Shown: positions 28,201 to 43,559, counted from the stretch's first letter. The stretch: 64,000 nucleotides of DNA from Monarcha castaneiventris obscurior (GCA_026261815.1 JAMPIT010000258.1:20097132-20161131); one strand, 5' to 3'. The notes: generated from the sequence alone by a model not told the origin. Numbers and translations: made by a program.

Positions 28201-31200
28201 TGCACTATGTTACTCATACATATTTAGGAGATGATATTTTATACATTTATTTGCACAAAGCATGACCAAAGACAAGACTTCACTATTTCCAGTGGCTTGT
28301 ATCAGCCTTAAGGAGACAATAAAATTGATTTGCTTCATTTACTCAGAGAATTTATGTACTTGTCCTTAAAATGCCTTAAGTGTACAATAAACTAATTTGC
28401 AACCAGATAATTTCATAAATGACTAGTTTTTATTTCTTGCATGTATAATACTATAATTAATTACAATTGGAATAACAAACAAAAAAAAAGAATTGCCATA
28501 TATCACCAGCTTTTTGGATCATGAGAAAACTGTATCTTAAATTGCATTATTGGCTATGCACCATAAACACCTAATGCAGCATTCTCACTTTAAATGTTCA
28601 GGTCTGTAAAAAGATATTTTTCCATTTCCACTTGTATAAAAATGTGGTTTATACTGCATGAGATTCCCTCAATACCATAGGAGAATTATTTGGGTGTCCC
28701 TGATTAGTGTTAACTGGAAGAATACACATAAATTCCCTGTGTGTTAATGAAAAACTCCACTAACCCTTTCTATGTGAAAATCGTAAGCATGCAGATGTTT
28801 CAAAATATGATTATTTGATCATTTTTAAAAAATCAGTATTATACTTCCTCCAAGGTTCTCTGTTTTAATGATAAAATACACTTTACATTTAAAACCACAG
28901 GTACATCCTCTGTTATTCCAAATGTTCTGTTTCTGTTCTTAGCCACCTTTTATAAAAGAGTCCTACTCATAAATAATTTTAACTTCATTTCAGAAAAAAT
29001 TAAAAATAAAAAGCTTTTAGCATAAGGCAGTTTTTATTTCAGAAAAGTTTTGTTTGTTACATAAAGTGGGTTGACTTCTAAACGGTTTATCTGATATAAA
29101 TTCAAATCTGGAAACACAGAAATACAAACACATCCTGATTCCTCTGAATGTAATGAACTCAGCATGAGAATAAGGTGACAATCTGGCCTCCACACTTGTA
29201 TTTCATTAGTAACTCTTCAAATAAGTGTTACACATTAGAAACTGAGCTAATAGAAAATACTAGTGAAGGGTGACATCCCTCAAATCTCTCTTCAGCACTG
29301 TGATTCTGTCCAATATTGTCAATTAAAAACTCCACAGCTCCTGATGGCTGAACAGAGAAATACATAGTAACTCCTGAAGAGTTTAAAGTTTTATAACCTG
29401 AGATGATACTCAAACACAATCAAGGAAGACAAGTATTCGGTCAATTATTTTCCCTTGCACTAAAGACTGAACAAGAAAAAGCTGTGCTCCCCAATTAAAT
29501 GTATGAGAGCCTGGGATTATTAATAATGATACTTTGGCTCTGACACTAGCTCCTTTTCTCAGCTGGTACAAGTCAATTTGGTGTCACTACCCACCTCTTG
29601 GAGAGAGAGAAAAAAAAGAAAGAGTTAATGGCAATCTTGAATTGATGTCTTCTCAGAACCATCCTATATATATTTGCAACTTCTCTTATTGAGAGAAATG
29701 AAATATGTATTGCTTGAGATTATCAAAACATAATAAGAAAAGTTCTCAAAATTACACCAAAGTTATTTCTCCTACTGTCTAGATCAAATACTGATTAAAT
29801 CAAATCTGTGACTCAGGAACCCTTCAGAACACAGTCAGCTTGGAGGTACTTAAGACAGAAGATGGAGCAGCAGAATACAAGGGAGGCACAGATGTTGCTC
29901 CCTGCTCTGAAGTGAATGGCAAAAGTTAACCTGCTTTCACATTTGCCTAAGTATAACTAATAAACTAAATAACTCCATCTCCTCCTGCCTCCCTGGGATC
30001 ACATGGATCACAGTTGAGATCTGCAACTGAAATGCAGAGCTGTCACACACAGGCAGACCTGGCTTGCAGCTCCCAGCAGCAGGCAGGAGCAGATTCCCAC
30101 ACAGGAATCAAAAGTACATGGAATCAGGATGTCCCTGAAGCACAGAGAGATGGGCACTCTGTGTAGCACGACCATTTTAATGGAAACTAGAGAGAGGTGT
30201 GCCACCTTCTACTGTGACAATACAGAGAATAATGTCACACTGGACACTCTTATTCTACAGAGACACACTGCAAACAAAAATTATGTGCAGGATTCTCTCT
30301 GGAAAAGCAACAGCAAGTATAAACAGGCATTTCAGAGCCCATGCCTGACCCAGCAGGATATGTTAATCTAATCTAGCCATGCTCATAAGAACCTGATGCA
30401 TATTCCAAAATACATTCAATGTTTTTCATGAACAAATTAAAAACTCTATTTTAAGTCTTTTAACCATTAAGTGCTTATCAAAAGCACTTTCATAACTAAG
30501 TGGTTTCAGCTGCATTCTATAATAACAAAGGGAAACTATCAATCCTCAAACTCTAGGATTTGAAGAGCTGATGATAGAGCAGTAAGAGATACCAGCAAAA
30601 ATGCTCAAGAAACAGCTCACACTGTCTGATTTAACTGGGTTATAGAATTAAGTTGTGCCAGGAAAGGATTTCAAACTTTGCAGTCATTTTAACAGCCATG
30701 GATAGATAGTTTAAAGGCCATCAAAGTGGAAGCTCATGATAAAATGAGTCATAGAACTGAAACTGCAGAAAATGTGGAGGGCATACATAATAAGTACCTA
30801 CTAGGGATGCTTGGCTATTTGGTATGTACTGTACAATTGATTGTTGAATGCACCACTCTAAAAAGCCATAACAGAAAGAATAAATAAAGAAGTAGAATCC
30901 TTCAAAAGCTTTTGTCTGACTGAAGCTAATTGTTACAAAACTGTCTCAGTGCTCAGCTTTGTTCCTTCCATTGTAGGAGAGGGATTATCTGAGAGTTCAT
31001 CCTATTTAATTGATTTTTTCTTACGTATCTTAGGATAATGTTTTAATTTGGTGAGCAGGAAAGGGGAAGTGGGGCTAATGGCCAACCAAAAAGTAATTTA
31101 GACACTAATAAATATTTCAGATGGGGTTGGTTAAAAAATTAGTAACATAAAATATATAGCTTATATTTGGCTCTGTATGATGGAAAAAGAAAAGTAACTT

Positions 31201-31662
31201 CAAACCTTCCTTCACTGAGGAGAAATGGCATAAACTTGCTTTCCTGCTAAGAGATAACACCATTTAGTGATCATTATCTACTACCCAAAGATACCTCCTG
31301 GGTGCTGGGAGCTAGCCAGAGCAAAGCATGAAGGTTCAAACTTCTTTGCTTCATATTTAGTCCATGCTCATCCTTTTTTATAAAAGACAAATTGTGAGTG
31401 AAAGATAATTTGGTACTGATCAAATGGGGACTGCTGAACTCTGACATTCCCTCAGTGAGCCCCTTCTCTGACTCAGCTCCCAGCAAGGAGAAGGCAGAGA
31501 CTGGCCACCTTCAGTAGCTGGTGTGCTTTGCAGTGCTTGCTCGCTGCTCAGCACACAAAGTGCACACAAACAAGCAGTGTATAAATAAGAAATAACTGAA
31601 AGAATACATTCACATGCCATGAGGAATTTTAACATGCTTGAGTTACCTAATATTCTTTTCTT

Positions 31663-31706
31663 AAAAAAAACCAAAAAAAACCAAAAAATCAAACAAAACC
31701 CCCAAA
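31663..31706 (+). repeat. A-rich (A8CC)n low-complexity tract
   Basis: Repeated blocks of six to eight A separated by CC. No adjacent retroposon body was recognised. Confidence 0.85.
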
Positions 31707-32059
31707 CCTGTGTGAGAAGACTACAGAAGACCTGCTTTAGAAGCAAATTTGTGTGAAGTGCCACACCTTTTAACCTCCTGGCAGAGGGAAGTGCAGGCCT
31801 GCAGTCCTGCCCCTGTTCTGCCCTCTGGAGATGGTTCAGTCCAGAGACCAACTTATTTTTCTTTGACCTAGGCATTTTCCTTAAATATACCAGAACTATG
31901 TCTCATTCTCCCAAACAGAAAGAAATCTTGTCCTTAAACAGCATGCCTTTTTGTGGTTTTGTGAGAACAGACAGTTATCTATTTCAAGGCTAAATCCGTG
32001 CTGCTAGTAGTTATCTGCAGCACAGTATCTATTCTGGGGATGTATTTAAGTCTTGAGGA

Positions 32060-32770
32060 TGAGCAAGAAAGGCCATGTGCCATAAAACCACCGGGAACAG
32101 GGCTGGGCAAACCCCAGCACGGGGCTGTGCTCGTGTGAGGCAGCTCCTGACAAAACAGCCCTGTGCCATCACCCACTGGGAAGGGGAGAGGGAAGAGCAG
32201 CAGTGGAGTATGCACAGCCATGGCATCATCTGGCTGCCAGGGCAGTCCAGCAGACCACAGCCATCATCAGCAAGGACATTTTGTGGGGAATGACAGATGA
32301 AGTCACAGCACAGGGCCAGCAGTGAGGCTGCATTATTGACCACGGGGCAATGGATGTGCAGCACATGCAGGGTGAGGGCTGGGCAAGCTGTGCCACCCAG
32401 CACAACCACCCTCAGCCACGCTCAGCAGGGCAGCCCTGGCTCACAAAGCAGGGTGAGACCACCATTCCCCTTCCAGAACCTCTGGAGATGCTGCATGTGC
32501 AGGCCCTTGAGCTGGGAGCCTGTGCAGAGAATGGTGCCCCTGACCACAGCCCCTGGCCTGGTCATTGCCAGGACTGAGGTCTCACTGCTGATTCAGGCAG
32601 CACCTTCATCTGGGGCCAGCCTCCCCCTAAACGTGCACAGAGACTTCAGGGGATACTTCTATAGAGGGCACAGACACACAGAGCCACACCAGCCCCAGCA
32701 TACACAAACCAGGCTGCCTCCTCTGCCTGACAAAGACATTTTGGCACCCACAGCACCTCAGTGCTAAATG
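32060..32770. other. GC-richer patch with long frames on both strands, unidentified
   Basis: A locally GC-rich block in AT-rich intron. The plus strand has a 156-residue frame (32297-32767) and the minus strand a 126-residue frame (32029-32409), which continues upstream past stops. I recognise no domain, cadherin motif or repeat family in either, and no convincing splice-bounded exon. It may be an old unrecognised repeat, a decayed processed pseudogene or simply GC-rich intron. Confidence 0.3.
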
Positions 32771-35700
32771 CTTAGTACTCAGCATTTACAGATGGTTTTC
32801 ACAACAGAGAAATCACCCCCTTGCTTGTATGTAGGTGAGGTCCTCTGGGCATTTTTCCCAGACTGCCCAAGCACACCTTCAGCCTGAGAATACCAACTCC
32901 AGCAAGGCTGAGCAGCACTTGCTTCAGCAGTGTGCTGGTCATGATGCTCCCAGTCTTTTGTGCATCCAAAACCCAATGTGCTCAGAGGGTCTAAAAGAAC
33001 ACTGCACACAGAGCACTGCACGGCTCAAGTCCCAGTACCCTAAGGTTTGGAGGCATCATGTTTGGACAATCAAGGAAATTTCCTCTGTTATTCACAAGCA
33101 CCAAGGAACATCACCCTGTAATGAACAATGACGTTCCAAATCACTGTGATTTATTTAATTGAATTTGAACTGTTCATGTAAACAAAAAGGGGAGGAAGAA
33201 AGATATTTGAAGAAATCAAAGGAATGAATCAACCACAAGACCACAGCAACTGAGTATTTCCCTTGATGGCTGGGGAGTTCAATGCAATTTAGATTATATT
33301 CAGTAAGTAAAACTTTGGCTTCTGATATTAATGGGCTCATAATAGCTTCCTTTGGGATATATATTACTTCCACTTCTGTTAAAACTTCCTTTGATAACTT
33401 ATTCATCACTTTGCCTTTTAAGAGTTACAACGTGTTTCTTGATACATTTAGTATGCAAGTCCTCCTGGAAAAAGGTTTTTGACCTTAGGTAATTTGAACT
33501 CTCATGATTTATTGTGCCAAAATTAGAGAGAGTAATTTCAATTGTACTGTTCAAAAAGATCAAGGGAAAGACAAAAGAAGAAATAAAAAGTCACCATTGA
33601 CAGAGACTATAATCTCAGAATAATTTGGGCTTCATGAGAATATTCTAATTTAACTATAAATAGAGAGCATAAAGAATGTATATAAAAATGCTATTAATGG
33701 AAAGATATTGAGGTAATAAAGAAAACTATGCAAACAAGACAACATGGCAATACTCAGCATTACTGAGCATTTTACAGTCAGTTATATAAATATCTCTTTT
33801 ATAGTTGGTAATTCTGACAGTAATTCTTGTCAGTTATCATATGGTTTGAAAAACTGCTGTCCCTTCTTGACACATTACTGAGAAAATGAGGGTCAGTGGA
33901 GAAATCAAGACTGATTATGGAAAGAAGGAGCAAGCTTAGATTTGCACACACTCACTGTGTTTTAATATATCAATCTATAAAATGTTTATGATTTTATCTA
34001 TGATACTCTACTTCAAAAATGCCTCCAAGTGCATACACATAAATAAAACAAAAGCTCTTTAAAAACCAGGGAGACAGAGAATGAGAGACATCAAAACAAC
34101 CTGAATCCCCCAGAGCACAGGGGTTTATAGATAAAAGTCACTGTTTTGCACTATACAAAACAAAGAAATTGATAAAATCAGATACTTGATGGACAGGTAG
34201 GTAAAATTTATTTTAAAGGAAAACAAAGAACATCCATTTTTGATCTTCCCCTTGGAAGGGCACTTGTACAGAATGACTTGAAGTGAGACACTTATTTCAC
34301 AGCAGCTACCTAGGCACAGCATCTTCCTTATGTGAAATGATAACCTGTACAGCAGGGAGGGAGACATGGGCTGTTCTCATATGGCAGAAAATGTTTACTT
34401 AGAAAAGATTTTATAGCAGAACCAGCGAGTCACAACACTGGGTACCTGGGGGTAATTTTACTACACATTTCAAAAATAAACCAAACAAAGTAAAATCTCT
34501 TGAATAAGTGGAAACACACCCACACACCCACCCCCCATCTCAAAAGAAAGGATTAGGAAGCACCACTGTATTACCATCATACCCTTCTGCATGCCAATAC
34601 ATTCAGGTCTTACTCAGACTGCAAGCAACCAGCCATGGAGGGGACACCATGTGAGTGTTTATTTAGGTTTGGTGAAATAGCTGAGGGCAGCCTGTCAAAA
34701 GCATTTGCAATGCCTCCATCCTTAAAATCTACTTTTCCCAGTTTTCTGTGGACACACTAAAATGGACCTACATCCTATACTAATAAAGCTTCTGGAAAGA
34801 CAAATACAGATACCTCTTAGGTGTCCGAGAATGAAACAAAACAGAAATGTTTATAAGAAACATCAAACTCTTATTGCTATCAGCAATCCCTGTACAGATT
34901 TGGGGGGAACAGTGCTTGAGTTGAAGCCACCCAGCTTACCTCACCCTTGGGGAGGTGGGAGAAATGCAAATTACTGTCTGTAGCGTGGGGTGCCTCCACA
35001 ACTGCATTAAGACTTCCAAACTAATGAAAAACACTGTTCTCCCCTGAAAAATGGAATGTATAATTCTAATATTCCTAGCTCTAACATTGCTGTCCTGAAA
35101 AGGCCCAACAGTAGCTTAGCAACAAAGGCCAACAAAGTACCTGCTTAGAGTTTTTCACATGGAGATTTTACAGCATTTGCTACTATCACCATCTTCAGAG
35201 GGAATTTCAGCTTCTCATGTGGATATACACAAAACAAATAGATTTCTGGTGATACCATTATTTTCCATAATTATCTTGAGTGTTAGAATGAATGACACGA
35301 ATGTTGCAAGCATTGCTATAGGACTGTTGGGACTTCTAAGCTCTGAAACTCTCATTGTGTCTGTCACCCAACATGGACATTTTCTACTTCTCACTCAAAA
35401 GAGAAAATACAGCATCTGGCATAGGGCAGCTTGTAACAGGATTGCAAAAGTTATCTGATTAAATGTCCTATACAGTTTGACATCTATAATAGATTTCCAC
35501 TGATCTAAAAATTAAATTTCAGAACTTGGTTGTTCAAAGAATGGGAGGAAAGGATGGGGGGGGGGAAAAGGTCCCTGTCCCAAGTAATTTATAGAAATCT
35601 GTACTTTGAACGTCTTTGAAATTCTTGGCTCCACTGAAGACTATTTCTATGCATTATAGTCTGTATTTGATTCTGAAGGCAACAGATGTTTTTTTGATCT

Positions 35701-36317
35701 ATATTTTGCAAATCTTTATCCCTACTGTAGTGCATAATCCATGCATTTTAACATTTCGGCAAATCAAATTACCTATTTTGCTCTACTGAAGCACTAACAT
35801 CAACAGTTTAGATACCATACTGAACACAACCATGGAAGAGAACATTTCTAGCTTTTTGACTCATTCTGAAAAATCTATCTAAAGCTAGTCCAACAAAGAT
35901 GGTAGTTAGTTACCAGACATCATTTAATCTTGGAGCTGCTTGAAATTACCACTTTGCATAAATCTTACAGGAGCATTGTTATAAAACTGAAGTGTGCCTG
36001 TCACAGGGCATTTCCTGCACTGCTTACGGGAAAGGTTATTTTTTTATATTACAGAAAAAATCAAACATTGTTTGTACATGTGATACAAACTTCTAAATTC
36101 CAGTAATTTATGTCTACATGACTCAAAAGACTTTTGAGTACTGTTCACTGCAAACTTTTACTATAGTATGTCATGGCCTCCCTCATACAGGAGTCTCAGA
36201 TTTTCAGACAGCATTTACTGTATGAGCATATATGTAATATAAAATAATTATGGATGTGTAAATGTACACTGATCACAGCACTAACGCTGTTTTAGGCTTG
36301 GGGTATTTTTGGTTGAG

Positions 36318-36345
36318 TTTTTTTTTTTGTTTGTTTGTTTGTTTT
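36318..36345. repeat. Oligo-T followed by (TTTG)n microsatellite
   Basis: Eleven T followed by about four gttt units. On the minus strand this is (CAAA)n with an A-run. Confidence 0.9.
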
Positions 36346-37403
36346 CTGAAGTTATTTCTTGTCTGCCTTTTTATTCTGCTGGTTTGATCACTGGACAGCG
36401 ATCTCTGCTCAGTTCTTGTTTTGTTTAATATCCCTACAAGGATCTTAAATAGCTGCTGCAAGGCAGATATTGCACAGATATTAACATGGAGGCTCAATCC
36501 TGGCTGATGGAATTCACATGATGGGAAAAGATACAGTCCCTCAACCCTCGATCAAGCAGTAGAAGCTGGAAGCAAATTTCCACACTGCAACCCCAACAGG
36601 ACCGTTCCTGTTGCAAAATACTGTGCTGTTGCTTGAGAAAATCCTTACATGCAGATTTGTAATCCAGAAGAGATATTTTTTTCCTCCTTTCCTTTCTGGA
36701 GTCCAGCAGGGACTCTTCAGACCCTCATTTACATCAGTCTCAAAACTTTGTTGCACCTGTTCCATGCCTTTCAAATATGCTTAACTAAATGAGTGTCTAC
36801 GACTCCAGAGAAGATTTATCTTTACCTCAGCTGAAAGAAGTTCAGCTGATACATCTGTGTTTTTCACAGTTGCAACTTATAACTGGCCCCTAGCCAACCT
36901 CCAATTAATTAATGCTCCAAGGGCCTTCTGTTCCTCTGGCCTTCTCAGCTGAAGAATTCCTGGCTTAGTGCTGAAATTTTTGTTTTTACTTAAGTGCACA
37001 GGTTTGCACTTTGCATTATTATAGCTCATTTGTTGCTTTTCAGGCCTAACAAATCATGTTGTCAATAGATTTCATTTGCACACTATTGTTTTCTTTCAAG
37101 AGGTGTGAAAAAAATCCCTGCATGCTCATTTAGTTAGTTTGAGCTAAATGTAATTGCAACACCCAGACCAACTCCTATCACCTTTAGAATATTTAAAATA
37201 TCAAACTCTACTCCCTAGGGAAGGGGTATCACTCCAATTCAACTGCTGGAAGGAAAGTTATGTCCAGTCCTCTTTGCAACACCCCAACAGCCTTCAGGAA
37301 CACATGGGAGGGAGGAAATCAAGTACTGCACAGAATAGTCAATGAATAGTTCATCCAATAAGAAAATGAATTAATTTTTCACCACAGACCCAATCTAAAC
37401 CAC

Positions 37404-37420
37404 AAAAAAAAAAAAAAAAA
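37404..37420 (+). repeat. Poly-A run (17)
   Basis: Uninterrupted A run in intron. Confidence 0.95.
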
Positions 37421-38536
37421 GGCTTGTGTTCATCCAAAGCACATCAGAACTAAAAAGCATCTGTGAGAATAAAAGTAGTAGTTGTTTTCATGTAGGAATG
37501 GGCTTTCATAGGTATTGGCAGCATTTTGCTTAGAACTGGATTGAGGCTGAACAGAAAGAGATACTAGCATTCTGCAACACAATATAAGGTCCTGTACCAA
37601 GCATCATTTGTCAAAACAATATTTGTGTAGCGTTTCTAACCAATGTTAGGATTCTGACAAATTGCTCAAAGGTATGAGACCAGTCTGGACCACATGACCC
37701 AGTGTCTCATTTCTGTCTTCCTCACTTCATTGGGTCTGAGTGGAACCTCAGCAACTCTGTAAATCAAGTCTATGATTTATCTCCATTGTTTTATTCCATT
37801 ACTCCAGTGCATCAGATATCAGTTGTAATGTTTTACTTGAAAGTGAAAAGAGAAAGCAAAAATAATCACTTGGAGAAAGACAAGCTTTACATGAGTGGCT
37901 TGCTGTTCAGGCAAAATTTAAAAGTCCTTGAAAATATGACTCCTCCAACTGCCCTGTGCTGCTATTTCATGAACAGCACATAGCAAGTGTATGGTTTGTC
38001 TGTTCATAATACAGCATGGAGGTAATGCCATCACTTAAGTGTGGCTTTAAAGAATGTCAGTGGGCTGACAGCAGTGACTCAGGCATTCCAGGTTTTAATC
38101 CTTACATTCATCCCCTCCATGTGCTACATTTTCCTGGAGTGCTTGTTAACATCTTGGGGAAATAGTTTTTCTTTTGGATAATTTCTGTCTGAGGTTGAAA
38201 TAATTTTCTGCTATGTTATATTCACGACATAGAAAAAACCTAGGACACCTGAAAGCCATAGGTTGTCACAGAAAACAAAGAAGTCTTTTCCTAGTGACAT
38301 CACAATTATTTGACGTTTATGACTCTCTCTCTGCCTGCATTTGTTTATTTTCTTTTATTTTCCAGTGACACCCACAATTTGCCTCTTGTCAAGCTTTTTG
38401 TAGCACCTCTGCAGGTGCTACTTTTGCTTGCTTTTCTGCTCCTGTTTCCCATATTATTCCAGCTAACACTATGGTAGCTGCTGCTCACTTAACTTTAAAA
38501 TTCCTTCTAATACCTCTGTAACATTGTTCCTTTCAT

Positions 38537-38632
38537 TAAAAAAACTCAAACACACAAACAAAAAACAAGCCCCCCCCCCAAAAAAACTCCAACAAACCCA
38601 ACAACAAAAACCCAGAAAAAACAAAGAAAGAA
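38537..38632 (+). repeat. A-rich / (C)n low-complexity tract
   Basis: About 95 bp of A and C with almost no G or T, including a run of ten C at about 38570-38579. It could be a degenerate retroposon tail, but no source element is visible next to it. Confidence 0.85.
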
Positions 38633-41600
38633 AGCTTATTTTCAATTAATGCTTATTATTTTAAATTAAAGAATGCTTAATTTCAATTAATAATTTAATC
38701 AATATTTAGAAAGGTTTCAAAATACTACACTAGTCACATAAGGGAAGGATGAAAAGTATGGCTGATCTGACTCCAGCTGAAGCCTCGGCAAGCACACTTG
38801 TCCTCAGTAGACATCAGATCAAGTCTTACTTGAGTGTCTATGTTTCAGCAGTTCTGCAGCTTAACATTTACTACCTTTCAAGGAAAGTCAGTGACTTCAC
38901 AATCACTTTATGACATAAAACTTTGCTGGAATTTCAAGGCTGGTCACAAAATCTTAAGGACTGAGAAATCAAGCATATTTTCTAATGGAATATCTTTGGT
39001 CTGCAGCAAACATGGAACAGCTTCTAACATACTGAGGAACCTGGGTATTACTCATTATCAAATGCTACACAGAACTGAAGTACTTCATTTCTCCTTCTAC
39101 TAAACCACATCACAGATGTCAGTTTACAGTTTCTGTTCAGTCATTGTCAGAATTACAGCTTTAAATTAAGCAAAATATAAAGTATAGCTGGATTTCTAGT
39201 TCAGTAATTTTATTTTATTTACAGCATTTATTCGAAACTTGAGAGAAAATCAATGATTTATATTTGATAATCAAAACTCTTGCACCTACTTGTACCTGTT
39301 GAGACATTCCATTTCTATTGTTGCTGTCAGCTTTTCAAAAATCCATTTCGTGACAGACAAATCTAAATGAAAAAAACCTACATTTTGTCCTGCTGTTTTC
39401 TTTGTTCCAAATTATCTTTTAAACTTGCTCTCCCAATTAGAGAAGCTCAAAATCTCCCATTAATTAATTATCTACTGAGATGTTTTTCTTGGTTTAAAAG
39501 AAAATCATCACCATTCTGAAGATTAGATTGAGCCAGTTTCTTCAATAACAAGTTACAACTTAATGCCAGCTGAACTCCAAAAGATTAATTCTTAATCAAA
39601 GTTTTCATACTTCCACTGTGTGATAGGTTTTACTAAAATCTACTACAAATATCATTCACAAAAAAAAAATCCTAGTAATTTGTCCTTAATATAAGGTTAT
39701 AAAATGCTCAGGTTTGGTTTATTTTCCTGCTAACCAACCATTCAGAATTTATTCAGGAAAATATGTAATTCAGCCATATAAAGAAAAAAGTCATCTGAGA
39801 AGAGTGAAGATGAAAAATCAAGCTTGATGTTTTCCTGAATGGAATAAGCATTAAAGCCTAAAGAGTTATTATCATGCAATAAAAACTCCTTTCTTTTACT
39901 TTAATCCGTTGCTATACTGCTCTAAAAAAATGCTACTGAGCCACAGCTGCTTTAAGCAATGTGAATTTCAGTATGCTTATAATCATTTATCAAAGCAGAG
40001 CTTTACCCTCAGTATTGAGCCAAAGGTCCTCCCTTTCACTGCTGAACCTGTAACTCTTCAGGCATTAAGCACAACCACAACAACTGCTTTTCTTTTTATA
40101 ATTAGTCTGCTCTTAATGGAAAGCATTAATGACATTTATTTACATGTGTAAAATACTGCATTGTATTCATATGAAATCTAACAATAGCTCAGGACCAGTA
40201 CATGGATATTTTCATGGACTTCCTTACATGAAAAATCACCTACACTAGCTGAAATTTCTTTTTGCCCATAAAAATCAGTGTGAAGATTACTTTTTTTTTT
40301 TTGAGAATTTTAGAATGTTTCATTCTTATGATCAAATTAATTTCGTTTTTATTTTACAAAAAATGAAGTCAAATTTAATGTCAAATGTTGCTGCAAAGGT
40401 TAATTTACCACATCTAGTAAGGAGGCAAAATTAAGTGATCTTAAGATCATTATTTCAAAATTATTATCTGCTAGATAATAATTTTAAAATTACCATCTTA
40501 TGAATACTGCAGGTGATGAGGTTGCAAGAAATTGTTGCATGCAGAGGTATTGAAGTATTTTCTGTGTTAGAGTTGTGTTAACTATTGGCTCGTGAGTGCA
40601 AAATAATTCACGTAGAACATTCAATTTCCCTGATAAAATAGGTATTGCTCTGTAAATCCCACTGGGAATGGCCCCATCCAAAGCAGCAGAACAGCACAAA
40701 GTCCAGCACCAATTCTACCCATAGGCAGGGCACTTCCCTAGCAGAGGGTAAATCTGGCAGAGATTTCAGAGAGCCAGCTGGCCTGGACAGAGTCCCTCAG
40801 AGCTGGGCCCAGAGGGGCCATCTGCAGGCTCAGATGATGGTGGTAGGCAGCCTTAGGAAAAAGTCAGATGTTATGTTTTGCCTCTACTGTGTTTTAACAT
40901 AGGGTCAGACATGTGAGACGCACAGACCATTTCTGAGATGGTATGTACATTAGAAAAGCTGATTAGTCAATATGTTAATCTTCACTAAATCCATTGATTT
41001 CAGAGAATTGATCAGTTGGTACTGGGAATTCGTAGTGATTAATCACTGCTATCACAATAAGGTGCTTGGTCTTGAAGTGCAATCTGAATGATATTTTAAT
41101 TACATGGATGAGCCTATAGCTTGAGGATGTGCTCAGAAACACCTACAAGAAGCAGCATAGTACAAAACATGGATACATCCACACAGCAAAGCACACTTCA
41201 TAGGCAGAGATCCTGGGTTGGGGGGAAGAAGGAGCAGGCAGCACACTCTTATAAAGCTGGGGTGGAACAGGAGAGAGTCCTGTAAAGTTCCCAGACCACG
41301 CAGGTGCACAAACAGATGGAGAACACTTTTCTCCCTCCACCAGATGTGTTTTACCAAGAGGAACTCTTGGGAGCTCTTCCTTCCCCCGTTACCCTTACCA
41401 GGAGGGATGGGGACAGTTCCTTCTCTCCCACTCCATGTACCCTTGAACAGGCCACCAGAGTGTACAGCTTCCCACTCTTTTTCACTTTTGGTATTAAAAC
41501 TAAGTATTCCTTTTTTTTTTCTCCCCCAAAATGTGGTGAATAACATATGCAGTTCTCCCCAGAAGAACTCCACCCCCACACCTCCATCCCCCTCCCTTCC

Positions 41601-42689
41601 AGCATCTTGGTTTTATTCTATTTCCTTCTAATACTGCTTGCTTTGTTTTAGTAGCTAATGACAATGGTAAAATAGACTAATACACTTGATTCTCATAATG
41701 TTCTAAATAAAAATATTCAAATCATCTGGAGATTCATGTTTTAAAAATAACTACTAACCAACCTCAGTAAAATCAGACTGTGTAAGTCAAAAACCCCCTA
41801 ACATGAACCCTTTTTAGATCATCTAAAGAACATAATGAATTGCAGATAACCTCTTTTGGGTTATACTGGATACAGCTCATACAGTTTCATGCTATTGTTT
41901 ATCTTGCAAGTTGAGTTACTCAATACCCCAACCTTTCCACCAACCATTGTGCCTCCAAGGCTCCTCAGATTAACCTCAGGTGTCTGTCAGTTGTCAAGAC
42001 CGTGATTATTGACATGAAGCACAAGAGCCTTTCTCAGAGCTTGGATTCTCCATCAGTCAATCCAAGTAAGAGGCAGGCACATGTATATGACATTTTCAAA
42101 AAGCATTCCCCTCGAGAACTTACTGTTCTTGCACATTTTAATTGCATTTTCAATGATCTAATTGGTTTTGGTCCTGTGTACAGGCAGCTCTTTGAAATGC
42201 TTTTATGAATAGCAACATATTTCTTCACCATTTCATGTTGTGGGCATTTTATTGCTAATACATAATGGGATCAAATGAAACTTTCACATTTCCATACATC
42301 AAGATAAAAAAAGGAATTCTCAACTCTTCCTCTAAAATTCCTAAATAATTTCACATGTTTGGACTTTATATTTGATTACCAGTAAATTCTTTTTGGTTCT
42401 GTCAGTGAGGAATGCCTAAGAAAATTACCATCTGAAAGGAACTGATTTTCTTTATAATTCCAAAAGGCTATAAAATGGGTCAATGTGTAAGCAGTTTCTG
42501 TTCTCACATGTTAATGCCCAACTTTATGCTTCTTCACGAGGATATAAAACACACATTAAAGCCAGAAACAAAGTACCAGTGAATATCGTCAGGAATCTGT
42601 CAGCCATTCTGCAGTGTTCTACGAGCTGCTTCTTTCAGTTTGGCTCCTCTGAGCCCTTTTTTGTTTTCACTAAAGGGTCTTTTTAATAC

Positions 42690-42704
42690 TTTTTTTTTTT
42701 TTTT
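42690..42704 (+). repeat. Poly-T run (15)
   Basis: Uninterrupted T run in intron. Confidence 0.95.
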
Positions 42705-43559
42705 GCAAGCAGAATAGGAAAAAGTCCTTATCTTTATAGCACACCTATTTTAATCTCTTTGATGCACGGTAATCCAATATGCATGTAACCTGGGGCTGCT
42801 TTCAAAAAGGATCTGCAAATGATAAGAGCCATGTAATTCAGCATGACAGAATTTTAAAAAGGCATTTGCAAGGCTATTTACTAGAAGAGCAGAAACTAAC
42901 CTTTCATCTTGGTCTTGTTAGTATGGATCAAGATGGTTAGACATAGATTGAGTAATTCTATCTTAGTCAATCAACAGCTTCACTGTAGCTGCTTTTAAAT
43001 TTTCATAGTCTCGTTTGTGAGCACTTTAAAAGTAATAGCTCATGCCATAAATTCAGTAACCATATTTCTATGCACAGGCATGTACAGGTATACATAATGT
43101 ATAGCTACTAAAAGTTCCCTCAAAGCAAGACACATCAGGAAGTTTGTTAATGAAAACAACTGTGTTACTTTTATAGAAGAGAAACTATTCCAAAGAGTGT
43201 CCAGGGAATTAGTGTCGACAAGAAGTTCATCAAACCAGTATCACTCTCCACATTCCTTCCTTCTTGGTTACATGCAGACTGCTCTGCCACTGCGTGCACA
43301 AGAGCTTCAGTGTTACACTGACCTCAATGAAAGAGCCAAACAGTCGCTGTTCAAGCACTTGGAGAAAAGCAGTTCTCTCACAAAATAAGTGCAGAAACAG
43401 CTACGTAAAATCTACAAAAGACTGAAACCTGTACAAAGAAGCAAACTGATGGGAACTGCAGGACTTAGCTCACCTGGGGAGAATCTTCAGGGGGTTTCAA
43501 AATCTGTAACTGACTTCTAAAAGATGGGTCATCCTGATAACAGCTTGGGACTGTGGTGT

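Noticed and set aside
41133..41631. 148-residue minus and 137-residue plus frames as a host gene
   Set aside because: Both strands are open over the same interval, with low-complexity Pro/Ser-rich or Lys/Gly-rich translations. There are no motifs, no splice context and no repeat match I can name.
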